Shown: positions 17,876 through 26,960 of the stretch, in pieces
How positions within the stretch are numbered: the stretch's first letter is position 1
Layout: each line of letters begins with the position of its first letter
Assembly: GCF_016185115.1 (NCBI RefSeq)
Contig: NZ_JACPOF010000015.1
Span: 62,001 to 126,000 of the forward strand
Direction: 5' to 3'
DNA: 64,000 bases
Origin: Polaromonas sp.
GTDB taxonomy: Bacteria > Pseudomonadota > Gammaproteobacteria > Burkholderiales > Burkholderiaceae_C
The notes under the pieces: model-generated
Seen by the model: the letters and a program-made list of their open reading frames with translations, nothing else
Database searches by the model: none
Told to the model about the DNA's origin: nothing
Made by a program: the position numbers and the translations under genes

Positions 17876-19768
17876 CTATCTCCTGGCGAAATAGTCCTCT
17901 ACAGGTCTGTCATTCGGCACCGCCCACGCGGCCCTCGTGCTTTCATTAAGATTTAGCCCCAAACGAAGATTCCTTGGAGGAATTGGCTGTGTAAACCATT
18001 TATCCCAAAGGCGACTCATCTCACCTGTCTTGATCAAACCCACAATAGTTTCTTCCCCAAACCTCTTAAACCCGGAGTCATCTTTACGGATCATGATCGC
18101 AATAGGTTCAGCGCTTAATATTTCACCCACAATTCGGAAATCTGAAGGATTCTTCGACGCAGCAATATTGCCAGCCAGAATTGAGCTGTCCATTACAAAC
18201 GCATCGGCACGGCCAGATTCCAGTTGCAGGAAGCTGTCGGAGTGATCCCTGCCGAAGACTTCCTTAAAGTCGACGCCGGTGGCGCGATTACGTAGCGTCT
18301 GCGCAGAGGTGGTGCCGGTGGTGGTTACGACGGTTTTCCCACCGAGTTGCCCGATATTGCTGATCCCAGAGTTAGCCCTCACAACCATGCGCACTTCTTC
18401 AACAAAAGTCGTGGGGAGAAAAGCCACGTCTTTTTGCCGAATAGCATTATTGGTAGTAGAACCGCACTCAATATCCACCGTTCCGTTCTGAATCATCGGG
18501 ATGCGGTTTTGCGATGTTACCGGTACGTACTGGACGTCGATCCGACGACCAAGGCGCTTTTCGATATCTCCAATTACCTTCTGGCAAATTTCGACATGGT
18601 AGCCAGCATACCGACCTCCACCTAGTGAATAAGAAAACACCCCTGAGGCCTCACGCACCCCCATCGTTATCCGGCCAGATGATGCTATTTTTTGGAGGGT
18701 CGCACTGCTACTGAAATCGCCGGAGGCTGATAAGGAATACTCCTGTTGCCTCGGACTATTCTGAACAGCCGTCGTTACTCCTGCAGGAAGCGAGGGAGAT
18801 GAAACAAGAGCAGCCAGCCCAATTCGCGCACGACCAGCGAAACGACTCGCGGGATAAGCGGTCAAGAATGCTTGATAAGCTCCAGCAGTATTTACGCGTT
18901 GCGTATCTTCCCAAGCTTGGACTTCAACTTCTTCTATTGATGGGAATTTTGTCTCTGCTCTCTGTACTGGCGGTGTGTAAGCGGCAACTGCCTGTCCCGC
19001 CCCGGGGAAGAAGAAAAAATTTCCGCGTAAATCATGCGAAACAGCGGGTCTTTGTTGATGATTCACTTTTCGTGCAATATCGTCCACACGCTCCTTCACG
19101 GCCTCAAAGGCACTCCTTACTTCGGGATTATTGTTCCGGATCACCTGTACCAATTCCCAGGTAAAAAGTCCATTGCGACTCCCATTTCCCGGAACAGAAT
19201 CCAAAGCCTTTTGATCGCGTCCAGCAGACAAGATAACTATTTGACCCGTGGTTGGTTCGGGACGCGCCAGTCCGCGAGTATTACCTATGCTGCGTGTCGC
19301 TTTTTTGGGAAATGGATTGTCTCGGCAGGCATCAATTACAAACACGGAAACGCGAGCATCAGAAAAAGAATCGAGTACTTCAACGAGAGGTATAGCACTT
19401 CGCTCAACTTGACGATCACTGTCAGGCAACGGAATATCGACGGGTAGCAAATATTGATTCGCACCAATTTGCACGCCATGCCCGGCGAAATAAAACACAA
19501 GCTCATCGCCTTTGTTTATCCGTGCTTTAACCTTATCGATAAGGCCCCAAAACTGATCCCGGCTCAAGTCGTCCTGCGCAATAACCTCGAATTTTGCATC
19601 GCGCATTGCCTGAGCGAACAGCCTTGCGTCATTGCGAGCATTCTTCAATGGCTCGACAGTCCGATATGCATCGTTGCCGATAACAATTGCAAACCGCTTA
19701 GGCGACTGAGCATGTACAACGCTAGCCAATACCACTATTACTAGTGATACGAAGAAACGTGTGAGCAT
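17876..19768 (-). CDS. Secreted caspase-like (C14) domain fused to GltI-type amino acid-binding domain
   Basis: A 630-residue protein. Residues 1-20 form a signal peptide (cleavage after VVHA). Residues about 24-250 are a caspase/metacaspase-like domain: strand KRFAIVIGNDAY, catalytic His97 in FYFAGHGVQ, catalytic Cys148 in VFVIDACRDNP. Residues 280-322 hold the short AWEDTQ..AYQAFLTAYPASRFAGRA motif often seen after bacterial caspases. Residues about 357-630 are a complete periplasmic glutamate/aspartate-binding domain, close to the GltI encoded 2.4 kb upstream: 48 of 54 residues match by eye over PVTSQNRIP...KANSGI. The gene starts 24 bases after gltL and is likely co-transcribed with gltIJKL. 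It is more AT-rich than its neighbours (45% GC in a hand-counted 60-base line, against 58% in gltI). The function, presumably periplasmic, is unknown. Confidence 0.9.
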   Translation of the reverse strand: MLTRFFVSLVIVVLASVVHAQSPKRFAIVIGNDAYRTVEPLKNARNDARLFAQAMRDAKFEVIAQDDLSRDQFWGLIDKVKARINKGDELVFYFAGHGVQIGANQYLLPVDIPLPDSDRQVERSAIPLVEVLDSFSDARVSVFVIDACRDNPFPKKATRSIGNTRGLARPEPTTGQIVILSAGRDQKALDSVPGNGSRNGLFTWELVQVIRNNNPEVRSAFEAVKERVDDIARKVNHQQRPAVSHDLRGNFFFFPGAGQAVAAYTPPVQRAETKFPSIEEVEVQAWEDTQRVNTAGAYQAFLTAYPASRFAGRARIGLAALVSSPSLPAGVTTAVQNSPRQQEYSLSASGDFSSSATLQKIASSGRITMGVREASGVFSYSLGGGRYAGYHVEICQKVIGDIEKRLGRRIDVQYVPVTSQNRIPMIQNGTVDIECGSTTNNAIRQKDVAFLPTTFVEEVRMVVRANSGISNIGQLGGKTVVTTTGTTSAQTLRNRATGVDFKEVFGRDHSDSFLQLESGRADAFVMDSSILAGNIAASKNPSDFRIVGEILSAEPIAIMIRKDDSGFKRFGEETIVGLIKTGEMSRLWDKWFTQPIPPRNLRLGLNLNESTRAAWAVPNDRPVEDYFARR

Positions 19769-19792
19769 GCGAACGTCCCGTGGTCAATACGA

Positions 19793-20536
19793 CTAATGCG
19801 CCAGGATCTTGTTGAGGAAATCCTTGGTCCGCGGCTGGCGGTTTTCGGGGTGGCTGAAGAACTCATCCTTCGAGCAATCTTCAAGCATCTTGCCGCCCAC
19901 GTCCATGAAGATCACGCGGCTGCCGACCTTTTTGGCAAAGCCCATTTCATGCGTCACGCACATCATGGTCATGCCATCCAGCGCCAGGCCCATCATGGTA
20001 TCGAGCACTTCGCCGACCATTTCAGGGTCAAGCGCAGAGGTGGGCTCGTCAAACAGCATGGCAATCGGGTCCATGCTGAGCGCACGGGCAATCGCCACAC
20101 GCTGCTGCTGGCCGCCCGACAGCTGTCCGGGGAACTTGTCCTTGTGCAGCATCAGGCCCACACGATCAAGGTACTTCAGGCCGTGAGCCTTGGCATCGGT
20201 GGCATTACGGCCCAGCACCTTCATCTGCGCCAGCGTCAGGTTTTCTGTCACGCTCAGGTGCGGGAAGAGTTCAAAGTTCTGGAACACCATACCGACACGG
20301 CTGCGCAGCTTGGGCAGGTCGGTCTTGGGGTCGTGCACGGCCTGGCCGTCCACAAAGATCTCGCCCTTCTGGAAAGGCTCCAGCGCGTTGATGGTCTTGA
20401 TCAGCGTGGACTTGCCGGAACCCGACGGGCCGCACACCACCACCACTTCACCTTTTTCGATGCTGGTCGTGCAGTCGTTGAGCACCTGCACCGGTCCATA
20501 CCACTTGGACACATTCTTCATTTCAATCATGGCCAT
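19793..20536 (-). CDS. gltL: Glutamate/aspartate ABC transporter ATPase
   Basis: A 247-residue polar-amino-acid ABC ATPase. Walker [10 protein letters not shown] near residues 36-44, Q-loop [10 protein letters not shown], signature LSGGQQQR and Walker [12 protein letters not shown] are intact, followed by the switch His in [12 protein letters not shown] lies 7 bases before the ATG at 20536. It energises import of acidic amino acids with GltJ, GltK and GltI. The following caspase/receptor fusion gene begins 24 bases after its stop. Confidence 0.95.
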   Translation of the reverse strand: MAMIEMKNVSKWYGPVQVLNDCTTSIEKGEVVVVCGPSGSGKSTLIKTINALEPFQKGEIFVDGQAVHDPKTDLPKLRSRVGMVFQNFELFPHLSVTENLTLAQMKVLGRNATDAKAHGLKYLDRVGLMLHKDKFPGQLSGGQQQRVAIARALSMDPIAMLFDEPTSALDPEMVGEVLDTMMGLALDGMTMMCVTHEMGFAKKVGSRVIFMDVGGKMLEDCSKDEFFSHPENRQPRTKDFLNKILAH

Positions 20537-20585
20537 CTTTAACTCCGGTAATTCTTAAGTTTTGTCTTGGGCTGCGCAGGCAGGC

Positions 20586-21272
20586 TTAACGAATGATTGC
20601 AATCCTGACCTGCAGGCGCTTGACCATGTAGGACAGTGCAAAACACATCACAAAATAAACAACGGCAGCCAGCAGGTAGGCCTCTTCAGGACGGCCGTAG
20701 ATCTTGCCGGCAGTGCTGAAACCCTTGAGCAGGTCGTAGGCGCCGATGGCGTAAACCAGCGAGGTGTCCTGGAAAAGGATGATGGTCTGCGTGAGCAGAA
20801 TCGGCACCATGTTGCGGAAAGCCTGCGGCAGGATGATCAGCTTCATGTTCTGCGCGTAGGTCATGCCCAGCGCACGGCCGGCGTTGACCTGGCCACGCGA
20901 AATGGACTGTATGCCCGCACGCATGATCTCGCTGAAGTAAGCCGCTTCGAACGCCACGAAGGTGATGATGGCCGAGATCTCTGCACGGTAGTTGCTGCCG
21001 CCGGGAATGATGGCGTAGAAACTGGCCGGCACCAGCAGGAAGAACCACAGGATCACCATGACCAGCGGCACGGAGCGCATGCCGTTGACATAAAAGGTCG
21101 CGGGGATCATCAGGAATTTCTTGCCCGACAGCCGCATCAGCGCCAGTATCGTGCCGAAGATGATGCCGCCTACGGTGGCAATCACCGTCAGCTCAATGCT
21201 GAAGATAAAGCCCTTGATGACGAACTTGGAAATAATGTCCCAGCTCAGGAAGCTCAGGTCGAGTCCAAACAT
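20586..21272 (-). CDS. gltK: Glutamate/aspartate ABC transporter permease
   Basis: A 228-residue His/Glu/Gln/Arg/opine-family permease with five or so hydrophobic helices. The EAA loop, EIMRAGIQSISRGQVNAGRA, contacts the ATPase. The start at 21272 is chosen because GGAGG precedes it by 8 bases; the longer reading from 21335 has no support. Only one base separates it from the gltJ stop. Confidence 0.93.
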   Translation of the reverse strand: MFGLDLSFLSWDIISKFVIKGFIFSIELTVIATVGGIIFGTILALMRLSGKKFLMIPATFYVNGMRSVPLVMVILWFFLLVPASFYAIIPGGSNYRAEISAIITFVAFEAAYFSEIMRAGIQSISRGQVNAGRALGMTYAQNMKLIILPQAFRNMVPILLTQTIILFQDTSLVYAIGAYDLLKGFSTAGKIYGRPEEAYLLAAVVYFVMCFALSYMVKRLQVRIAIIR

Positions 21273-21273
21273 G

Positions 21274-21996
21274 TCAGTGTCCTCCACCAGTTGCACCGGC
21301 CACCACAAAGCCCGGTATCTGCAGTTTCTTCTCAACCACCGCCATCACCCGGTTGACCGCAAAGGCCGAGGCCGCATACAGCAGGGTGACGGCCAGGTAG
21401 ATTTCAATGCCGCGCGAGGTTTCTTCCTGTGCCTGCATGGCGAACATGGTGAGCTCGGCAATCGACACGGCAAACGCCACAGATGAATTTTTCAGCAGGT
21501 TCATGGACTCGCTGGTGAGCGGCGGGATGATGATGCGAAACGCCATCGGCAGGATCACATAACGGTAGGTTTGCGCCGTCGTGAAGCCCATGGCCATGCC
21601 GGCGTAACGCTGTCCGCGCGGCAGGGCCTGGATACCGGCCCTGACCTGTTCTGCAATACGCGACGAGGTAAAAAAACCGAGCGCAAACACCACCAGGATG
21701 AAGCTCGGCAGGTTTTTCATCGCCGGGAATATCTTGGGGATGACAAAGTACCAGATGAAGATCTGCACCAGCAGCGGTACGTTGCGGAAAAGCTCAACCC
21801 AAGCGTTGGCCAGCCGGACCAGCCACGGGCTGTTGGGCAGGGTGCGCATGGTGCCTATGAGCGCGCCGAAAATCATGGCGACGACCCACGAGGCGCCGGC
21901 CACTGACAGCGTCCAGCCCCAGGCATCGAACATCCACTGCAGGTAGGTACGGCCGCTGCCGTCATCTTGCAAAAATACTTTCCAGTCCCAGGTCAT
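21274..21996 (-). CDS. gltJ: Glutamate/aspartate ABC transporter permease
   Basis: A 240-residue inner-membrane permease, partner of GltK. The EAA-type loop IAEQVRAGIQALPRGQRYAG is present, with hydrophobic helices on both sides. The N-terminal MTWDWKVFLQDDGSGRTYLQ matches GltJ-type proteins with a short periplasmic lead. It lies between gltI (149 bases upstream, with a hairpin between) and gltK. Confidence 0.93.
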   Translation of the reverse strand: MTWDWKVFLQDDGSGRTYLQWMFDAWGWTLSVAGASWVVAMIFGALIGTMRTLPNSPWLVRLANAWVELFRNVPLLVQIFIWYFVIPKIFPAMKNLPSFILVVFALGFFTSSRIAEQVRAGIQALPRGQRYAGMAMGFTTAQTYRYVILPMAFRIIIPPLTSESMNLLKNSSVAFAVSIAELTMFAMQAQEETSRGIEIYLAVTLLYAASAFAVNRVMAVVEKKLQIPGFVVAGATGGGH

Positions 21997-22070
21997 GGTT
22001 ACTCCAGCCTACTGTTATTGATGTTGTTGCTCAAACGAAAAACGAAAACACAAAGCCTTTCGGCAAATGA

Positions 22071-22108
22071 CAAACCCCGCCACGAACAGTAGTCAGGGAC
22101 GGGGTTTG
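22071..22108 (-). promoter_or_regulatory. Stem-loop between gltI and gltJ
   Basis: Inverted arms CAAACCCCG and CGGGGTTTG (with one or two further pairs) enclose about 16 bases in the gltI-gltJ gap. No T-run follows on the minus strand, so it probably stabilises the gltI mRNA end or causes partial termination. Either would give more binding protein than permease, as is usual for such operons. Confidence 0.6.
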
Positions 22109-22145
22109 TATCTCTTCAGGTACTGATAAGCGGACTCAGGCCGGA

Positions 22146-23045
22146 TTATTTCTTGGCGTAGTCTTCCATCGGTTTGTCATTGGGGTTCGCCCACGCAGCC
22201 TTGGTGCTTTCGCTCAGTGCCAGGCCGACCCTGGTGTTCTTTGGCGGGATGGGGTTGAGGAACCACTTGGTCCAGAGCTTGTCCAGGTCGCCGTTCTTGA
22301 TCATGGCCTTGATGGTGTCATCGCCCAGCTTCTTGAAAGCCGGATCATCCTTGCGGATCATGATGGCGATGGGCTCCACGCTCAGCACTTCACCGACGAT
22401 CCTGAAGTCTGCGGGGTTCTTGGCGGTGGCGATGTTGCCGGCCAGGATGGAGCCGTCCATCACGAACGCGTCAGCACGGCCGGACTCAAGCAGCAAAAAG
22501 CTGTCGGAGTGGTCCTTGCCGAAGACTTCCTTGAAGTCGACGCCGGTGGCGCGTTCATTCTTGCGCAGGGTCTGCACAGAGGTGGTACCCGTGGTCGTGG
22601 CGACGTTCTTGCCATTGAGCTGGGCAATGGCGGTGATGCCGGAATTGGCCTTGACGGCGATACGCACTTCCTCAACGAAGGTGGTTGGCAGGAAAGCCAC
22701 GTCCTTCTGGCGGGTCGCGTTGTTGGTGGTGGAACCACACTCGATATCAACCGTGCCGTTCTGAACCAGTGGAATGCGGTTTTGCGAGGTCACGGGCTGG
22801 TATTTGACTTCCAGCTTGCGGCCGGCGGCCTTTTCAAGCGCGGCGATCACGCCGTTGCAGATTTCAACGTGGTAACCGGTGTATTTGCCGTCACCAAGGG
22901 TGTAAGACAGGGCGCCAGAGGAGTCACGAACGCCCATGGTGACCACGCCGGAGGCCTTGACCTTGGCGATGGTGTCGTTGGCCTGGGCAAAGGCGCCGCC
23001 GGTAGCGAGCAAGGCGATTGAGAGGGCGGCTAGTTTGAGTTTCAT
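22146..23045 (-). CDS. gltI: Periplasmic glutamate/aspartate-binding protein
   Basis: A 299-residue family-3 solute-binding protein. The signal peptide is residues 1-20 (MKLKLAALSIALLATGGAFA). The ligand-binding core includes VTSQNRIPLVQNGTVDIECG and FLPTTFVEEVRIAVK. CAGGAGATAGC precedes the ATG. It is first in the gltIJKL unit and is the evident parent of the C-terminal half of the fusion gene at the other end of the operon. The closest functional match is the E. coli GltI/DEBP type for glutamate and aspartate. Confidence 0.95.
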   Translation of the reverse strand: MKLKLAALSIALLATGGAFAQANDTIAKVKASGVVTMGVRDSSGALSYTLGDGKYTGYHVEICNGVIAALEKAAGRKLEVKYQPVTSQNRIPLVQNGTVDIECGSTTNNATRQKDVAFLPTTFVEEVRIAVKANSGITAIAQLNGKNVATTTGTTSVQTLRKNERATGVDFKEVFGKDHSDSFLLLESGRADAFVMDGSILAGNIATAKNPADFRIVGEVLSVEPIAIMIRKDDPAFKKLGDDTIKAMIKNGDLDKLWTKWFLNPIPPKNTRVGLALSESTKAAWANPNDKPMEDYAKK

Positions 23046-23453
23046 GCTATCTCCTGTATTGAAATGAAACGGTTGGTGAATGCCATTCTAGAGAGTCGAT
23101 ACAAGGGCTAACCCCAAGGTTTACCCGTGCCCTTCCAGAACGTTTTGAGAGGTGTTTACGTTGATTCAGAGACCTGAAAATGCTGTCTTGATTACTGTCT
23201 TTACAGGGGATTCATGAGCAGCTCCGGAGCGGCCCCAATGTGGTGCGCGCGAACCGATGGCCATCATGACACCTTTTGCAAGCAGTCTTTGTGCCAGCCC
23301 CTGCCCGGCACCTGTCATCGCAAGATTTATGTCAGCCTGTAATGCCCTGTGCGTTCTCGTTCAGCGGTCCCGAACTGTAAATTTGCCGCCCTTAAAACAC
23401 CAATGCTGTTTGAGGCAACGATCATGCATTTTTTTAATAAGGGCCAAGGGTTA
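23046..23453. other. Intergenic region upstream of gltI and downstream of a LysR gene
   Basis: 408 bases without a credible gene. The gltI promoter must lie in the part nearest 23046, but I see no convincing -35/-10 pair or sigma-54 site. At 23389-23448 an imperfect long stem (GCCCTTAAAA ... TTTTTTTAATAAGGGC) with an inner AATGC/GCATT pair could end the LysR transcript. Confidence 0.5.
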
Positions 23454-24407
23454 CTACTTAGCCGAACTTCTGCCACCCTGCGGCACGGCCTTGGCGCCAG
23501 CCTGCGCCTGAAGAAAAATCCAAAGCGCCTGCGCGTGCCCTTTTGCAGAGGCGTTGGCCACCGGGCGCTCGCGGTAAACGCGAATGTCCATGGTCATCTC
23601 CAGCTTGTCACCCGCGCTCACCAGCTTTCGCGCGCGCAATTCCTTCTTGACTGCGCTGGAAGGCAAAAACGCCACGCCGTGGCCTTCAAGCGCCATGGCT
23701 TTCAGGCCCTCGGCCATGTCGGTTTCATAGACCCGGTCCAGATGGATGGCCGTGCCCGATTGCTTGAGGATCAGGTCCACCACCCGGCCCAGATAGGCAC
23801 CCGGCGCATAACCCAGGTAGGGCAGCGGCTGGCCCGCACGCCCGGGCAGGCGGAACATGGGCTGGCCCTCGGCATCGGGCTTGACGTAAGGCGACAGCAC
23901 CTCCTGCCCCAGGGTGACCATTTCATAACGGTCAGGGTCGAGCTGGAAAGGCTGGGAGTCATGGTGATAGGCAATCAACAGGTCACAACTGCCCTCGACA
24001 AGCCTGAGCACGGCATCGTGCACATTGAGCGCAATCAGCCGGCTCTTGATGGGCCCGAACTTCTCGCGCAGGCTGCTGACCCATGCCGGGAAGAACGTGA
24101 ACGCCAGCGTGTGCGGCACGGCGAACTCGATGACGTCCTGCCCCGCAGACGTATGGCCGCGCAACATGGCCCGCGTGGACTGCAGTCCCTGCAGCATTTC
24201 AAGTGACTGGCTGTAGAGCGTTTCGCCCGCCGGTGTGAGCCGGGTCGGGTAGGAGCTGCGATCGACCAGGTCGGTGCCGGCCCATGCTTCCAGCGCCTGT
24301 ATGCGCCTGGAGAACGCGGGTTGCGTCACGTGGCGCAACTGGGCCGAGCGGCTGAAACTGCGGGTTTCAGCCAGGCTTACAAAATCTTCCAGCCATTTGG
24401 TTTCCAT
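23454..24407 (-). CDS. LysR-family regulator, HypT-like
   Basis: A 317-residue LysR regulator. The N-terminal METKWLEDFVSLAETRSFSR and QPAFSRRIQALEAWAGTDLV form the winged helix-turn-helix. This N-terminus, including WxGTxLxDRxxYPxxLT, resembles the HypT (YjiE) subgroup linked to hypochlorite stress. The effector domain follows with a C-terminal tail rich in Ala and Gly. There is no obvious target gene beside it: gltI lies upstream on the chromosome but is 408 bases away in the same direction. The HypT assignment is from memory of the family and is tentative. Confidence 0.85.
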   Translation of the reverse strand: METKWLEDFVSLAETRSFSRSAQLRHVTQPAFSRRIQALEAWAGTDLVDRSSYPTRLTPAGETLYSQSLEMLQGLQSTRAMLRGHTSAGQDVIEFAVPHTLAFTFFPAWVSSLREKFGPIKSRLIALNVHDAVLRLVEGSCDLLIAYHHDSQPFQLDPDRYEMVTLGQEVLSPYVKPDAEGQPMFRLPGRAGQPLPYLGYAPGAYLGRVVDLILKQSGTAIHLDRVYETDMAEGLKAMALEGHGVAFLPSSAVKKELRARKLVSAGDKLEMTMDIRVYRERPVANASAKGHAQALWIFLQAQAGAKAVPQGGRSSAK

Positions 24408-24499
24408 CTTTTAATTATGAGGGGTTGGATTTCCCGGGCTGCTAGGGGAATTCCATGCGGCGCTGTTTGGTTTGGGCACTCTTTCGAAGCTGACCGGCC

Positions 24500-25402
24500 T
24501 CAACCAGAATGCAAATCAAACACCAGCGTCCGCAGCCACTGACTTGCCGGGTCTTTGTGCACCCGCGCATGCCAGAACAGGTTGATGGCTATCTGTGGCA
24601 GCTTCACTGGATGCGGCAGGTATGCAAGATCAAACGGCTGCACCATGCTGTGTGCCAGCCGTTCCGGCACGGTGGCGACCATGTCGGTGGATTGCAGAAT
24701 GTGCCCGACCGCCACAAAGTGCGGCACCGTCAGCCTGATCTTTCGTTTCACCGCCTTGCTGTCGATGATCTCGTCGACCTTGCCGTGGCCTGTGCCTGCA
24801 GAAACGATGGCCACATGGTCTGCGGCGAAGAAATCGGCCGGGGACATTTTGGGCTTGTCCAGCGGGTGCCCCTTGCGGAACAGGCAGACATATTTCTGCA
24901 TGAACAGCCTGCGCTGGAAGAAGCCGCTGTCGAGTTGCGGCAGCAAACCTATCGCGAGGTCTATTCGCCCGGCTTCCATGTCGTCTTTCAGCCGGGCCTG
25001 GCTGTTGCGCACGGTGCTGATGGTCACGGCGGGCGCGATGAGGGCAATTTCCTGCATCAGGCGCGGCAAAAAATAAATTTCACCGATATCCGTCATGCCC
25101 ATCGAAAAGCGCCGCTGGCTGGTGGCAGGCTCAAACGTGCTGGTGCGGTTGATGGCACTGTGGATCAGTCCCAGCCCTTCCGTGACCGACCCGGCCAGCT
25201 GCGCTGCAAAGGGCGTCGGCTCCATGCCGCGCGATGTGCGTAAAAACAGCTCATCGCCAAACAGCTTGCGCATGCGCGCCAACGCGTTGCTCACCGCAGG
25301 TTGGCCCAGCCCCAGGTTCTCCGCCACCTTTGACACCTTGCGTTCAGTCAGCAGCTGGTTGAACACCACCAGCAGGTTCAGATCCAGGTCTTCGAGTTCC
25401 AT
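24500..25402 (-). CDS. LysR-family regulator, NahR/DntR-like
   Basis: A 300-residue LysR activator. The N-terminus MELEDLDLNLLVVFNQLLTE and QPAVSNALARMRKLFGDELF match the NahR/NagR/DntR/LinR branch, which responds to salicylate and related aromatic acids. GGAGACACC precedes the ATG. It is transcribed divergently from the Rieske oxygenase genes, the classic arrangement of a regulator and its target. It is therefore likely the aromatic-acid-responsive activator of that oxygenase. The inducer is an inference. Confidence 0.9.
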   Translation of the reverse strand: MELEDLDLNLLVVFNQLLTERKVSKVAENLGLGQPAVSNALARMRKLFGDELFLRTSRGMEPTPFAAQLAGSVTEGLGLIHSAINRTSTFEPATSQRRFSMGMTDIGEIYFLPRLMQEIALIAPAVTISTVRNSQARLKDDMEAGRIDLAIGLLPQLDSGFFQRRLFMQKYVCLFRKGHPLDKPKMSPADFFAADHVAIVSAGTGHGKVDEIIDSKAVKRKIRLTVPHFVAVGHILQSTDMVATVPERLAHSMVQPFDLAYLPHPVKLPQIAINLFWHARVHKDPASQWLRTLVFDLHSG

Positions 25403-25421
25403 GGTGTCTCCATGATTATTG

Positions 25422-25483
25422 ATTCAGATGATGAATTGCATTATCACCATTGCATTGACTGATTTCGCAGGCTGCGGGATCAT
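25422..25483 (+). promoter_or_regulatory. LysR-type binding site and promoter of the Rieske oxygenase
   Basis: The inverted repeat ATTCA-GATGA-TGAAT (25422-25436) contains a T-N11-A core expected for LysR regulators. Downstream, TTGACT (25455-25460), 17 bases, then GATCAT (25478-25483) make a possible promoter 43 bases before the oxygenase ATG. The site is 20 bases from the divergent regulator start, so it may serve both genes. Confidence 0.5.
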
Positions 25484-25525
25484 GGGCGTGCCCCGTTCTG
25501 CGAGGGCAGATAAACGGAGACAACA

Positions 25526-26809
25526 ATGACTGAACAAAGTGTGGCCGCTCCAGAGGCCAACCCCACCTTCCCGTCCGGGATTCACTGGGAGTCCGACGGC
25601 ACCAGCCGCATCCCCTTCATGGCCTACACCGGTGATGAACTGCACAAAAAAGAGCTGGAGCGCTTTTTCTACAAGAACCACTGGTGCTACGTCGGGCTGG
25701 AAGCCGAAATTCCCAACCATGGCGACTTCAAGCGCACGGTGATCGGCGAGCGCTCGGTCATCATGGCGCGCGGTGGCGACGGCGAAATCAATGTGGTCGA
25801 GAACGTCTGCGCGCACCGCGGCATGCAGTTCTGCCGCGAGCGCCACGGCAACAAAAAGGGTTTTGTCTGCCCGTACCACCAGTGGGGCTACAACCTCAAG
25901 GGCGATTTGCTGGGTGTGCCCTTCAGGCGTGGGGTGCGGGTGGATGGCAAGGTCAATGGCGGCATGCCGGAGGACTTCAAGACAGCAGACCACGGCCTGA
26001 AAAAACTGAAGGTCGCCACGCGCGGCGGTGTGGTGTTCGCCAGCTTCGACCATGACATCGAGTCGTTTGAAGACTTCATGGGCCCGACCATCCTCGGCTA
26101 TTTCGACCGCCTCTTCGACGGCCGCAAGCTCACCATCCTGGGCTACAACCGCCAGCGCATTCCCGGCAACTGGAAGCTGATGCAGGAAAACATCAAGGAC
26201 CCTTACCACCCGGGGCTGCTGCACACCTGGTTTGTGACCTTCGGCCTCTGGCGCGCCGACAACAAGTCAGAGCTGAAGATGGACGCGCACCATCGCCACG
26301 CGGCCATGATCTCCACGCGCGGCAGCGCCGGCAAGTCGGAGCAGGTCACGCAGGTGTCCAGCTTCAAGGAGAGCATGGAGCTGAACGACCCGCGCTTCCT
26401 GGACATCGTGCCCGAGCCCTGGTGGGGCGGGCCGACGGCGGTGATGATGACGATCTTCCCCAGCGTCATCCTGCAGCAGCAGGTCAACAGTGTGTCGACG
26501 CGGCACATACAGCCGGTGGGCCACGGCAAGTTTGATTTTGTCTGGACGCATTTCGGGTTTGAAGAAGACACCCCCGAGATGACGCAGCGCCGCCTGCGCC
26601 AGGCCAACCTGTTCGGCCCGGCGGGTTTTGTGTCGGCTGACGATGGTGAGGTCATCGAGTTCTCTCAGCAGGGTTTTGAGCAGAAACCGTTTCACCGCAC
26701 ACTGGCCGAGCTGGGCGGGCGCGGTGTTGAAGACACGGATCACATGGTCACGGAAACCTTGATACGCGGCATGTACAAATACTGGCGCAAGGTCATGGAA
26801 GAAAAATGA
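25526..26809 (+). CDS. Rieske [2Fe-2S] aromatic ring-hydroxylating oxygenase, large subunit
   Basis: A 427-residue alpha subunit. The Rieske cluster ligands are C95-x-H97 and C115-x2-H118 (CAHRGM...CPYHQW). The mononuclear iron site is in NIKDPYHPGLLH, with bridging Asp225, His228 and His233. The segment GVPFRRG and the overall layout resemble salicylate 5-hydroxylase and anthranilate dioxygenase large subunits. It hydroxylates an aromatic carboxylate using electrons from a ferredoxin and reductase, neither of which is encoded nearby. The divergent NahR-like regulator supports a salicylate-type substrate, but this is not proven. Confidence 0.92.
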   Translation: MTEQSVAAPEANPTFPSGIHWESDGTSRIPFMAYTGDELHKKELERFFYKNHWCYVGLEAEIPNHGDFKRTVIGERSVIMARGGDGEINVVENVCAHRGMQFCRERHGNKKGFVCPYHQWGYNLKGDLLGVPFRRGVRVDGKVNGGMPEDFKTADHGLKKLKVATRGGVVFASFDHDIESFEDFMGPTILGYFDRLFDGRKLTILGYNRQRIPGNWKLMQENIKDPYHPGLLHTWFVTFGLWRADNKSELKMDAHHRHAAMISTRGSAGKSEQVTQVSSFKESMELNDPRFLDIVPEPWWGGPTAVMMTIFPSVILQQQVNSVSTRHIQPVGHGKFDFVWTHFGFEEDTPEMTQRRLRQANLFGPAGFVSADDGEVIEFSQQGFEQKPFHRTLAELGGRGVEDTDHMVTETLIRGMYKYWRKVMEEK

Positions 26810-26813
26810 AAAC

Positions 26814-26900
26814 ACCCCCGTTGGCCTTCACGTCGTGTAAGGCCCTCCCACCCTCAAGGGGGCGAGACCTGCGGTCTGGCGAAGCCAGTCCCGCGGTCTC
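26814..26900 (+). repeat. Short GC-rich intergenic repeat (family D, copy 3), inside an operon
   Basis: Motifs CCCCCGTTGGCCTTCACGTC, GTGTAAGGCC, CCCTCAAGGGGGC and GTCTGGCGAAGCCAGTCCCG follow the family order. It lies between the large- and small-subunit genes of the oxygenase, where a gap of only a few bases would be usual. Confidence 0.6.
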
Positions 26901-26960
26901 CTTGCCTCTGTCTTCGCGTTTTGCAGTCCCGGATCAAATGAGATCTGGCGGAGAACTGAA

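Noticed and set aside
22071..22108. The gltI-gltJ hairpin as a full terminator.
   Set aside because: No T-run follows on the transcribed strand, and gltJKL have no other evident promoter.
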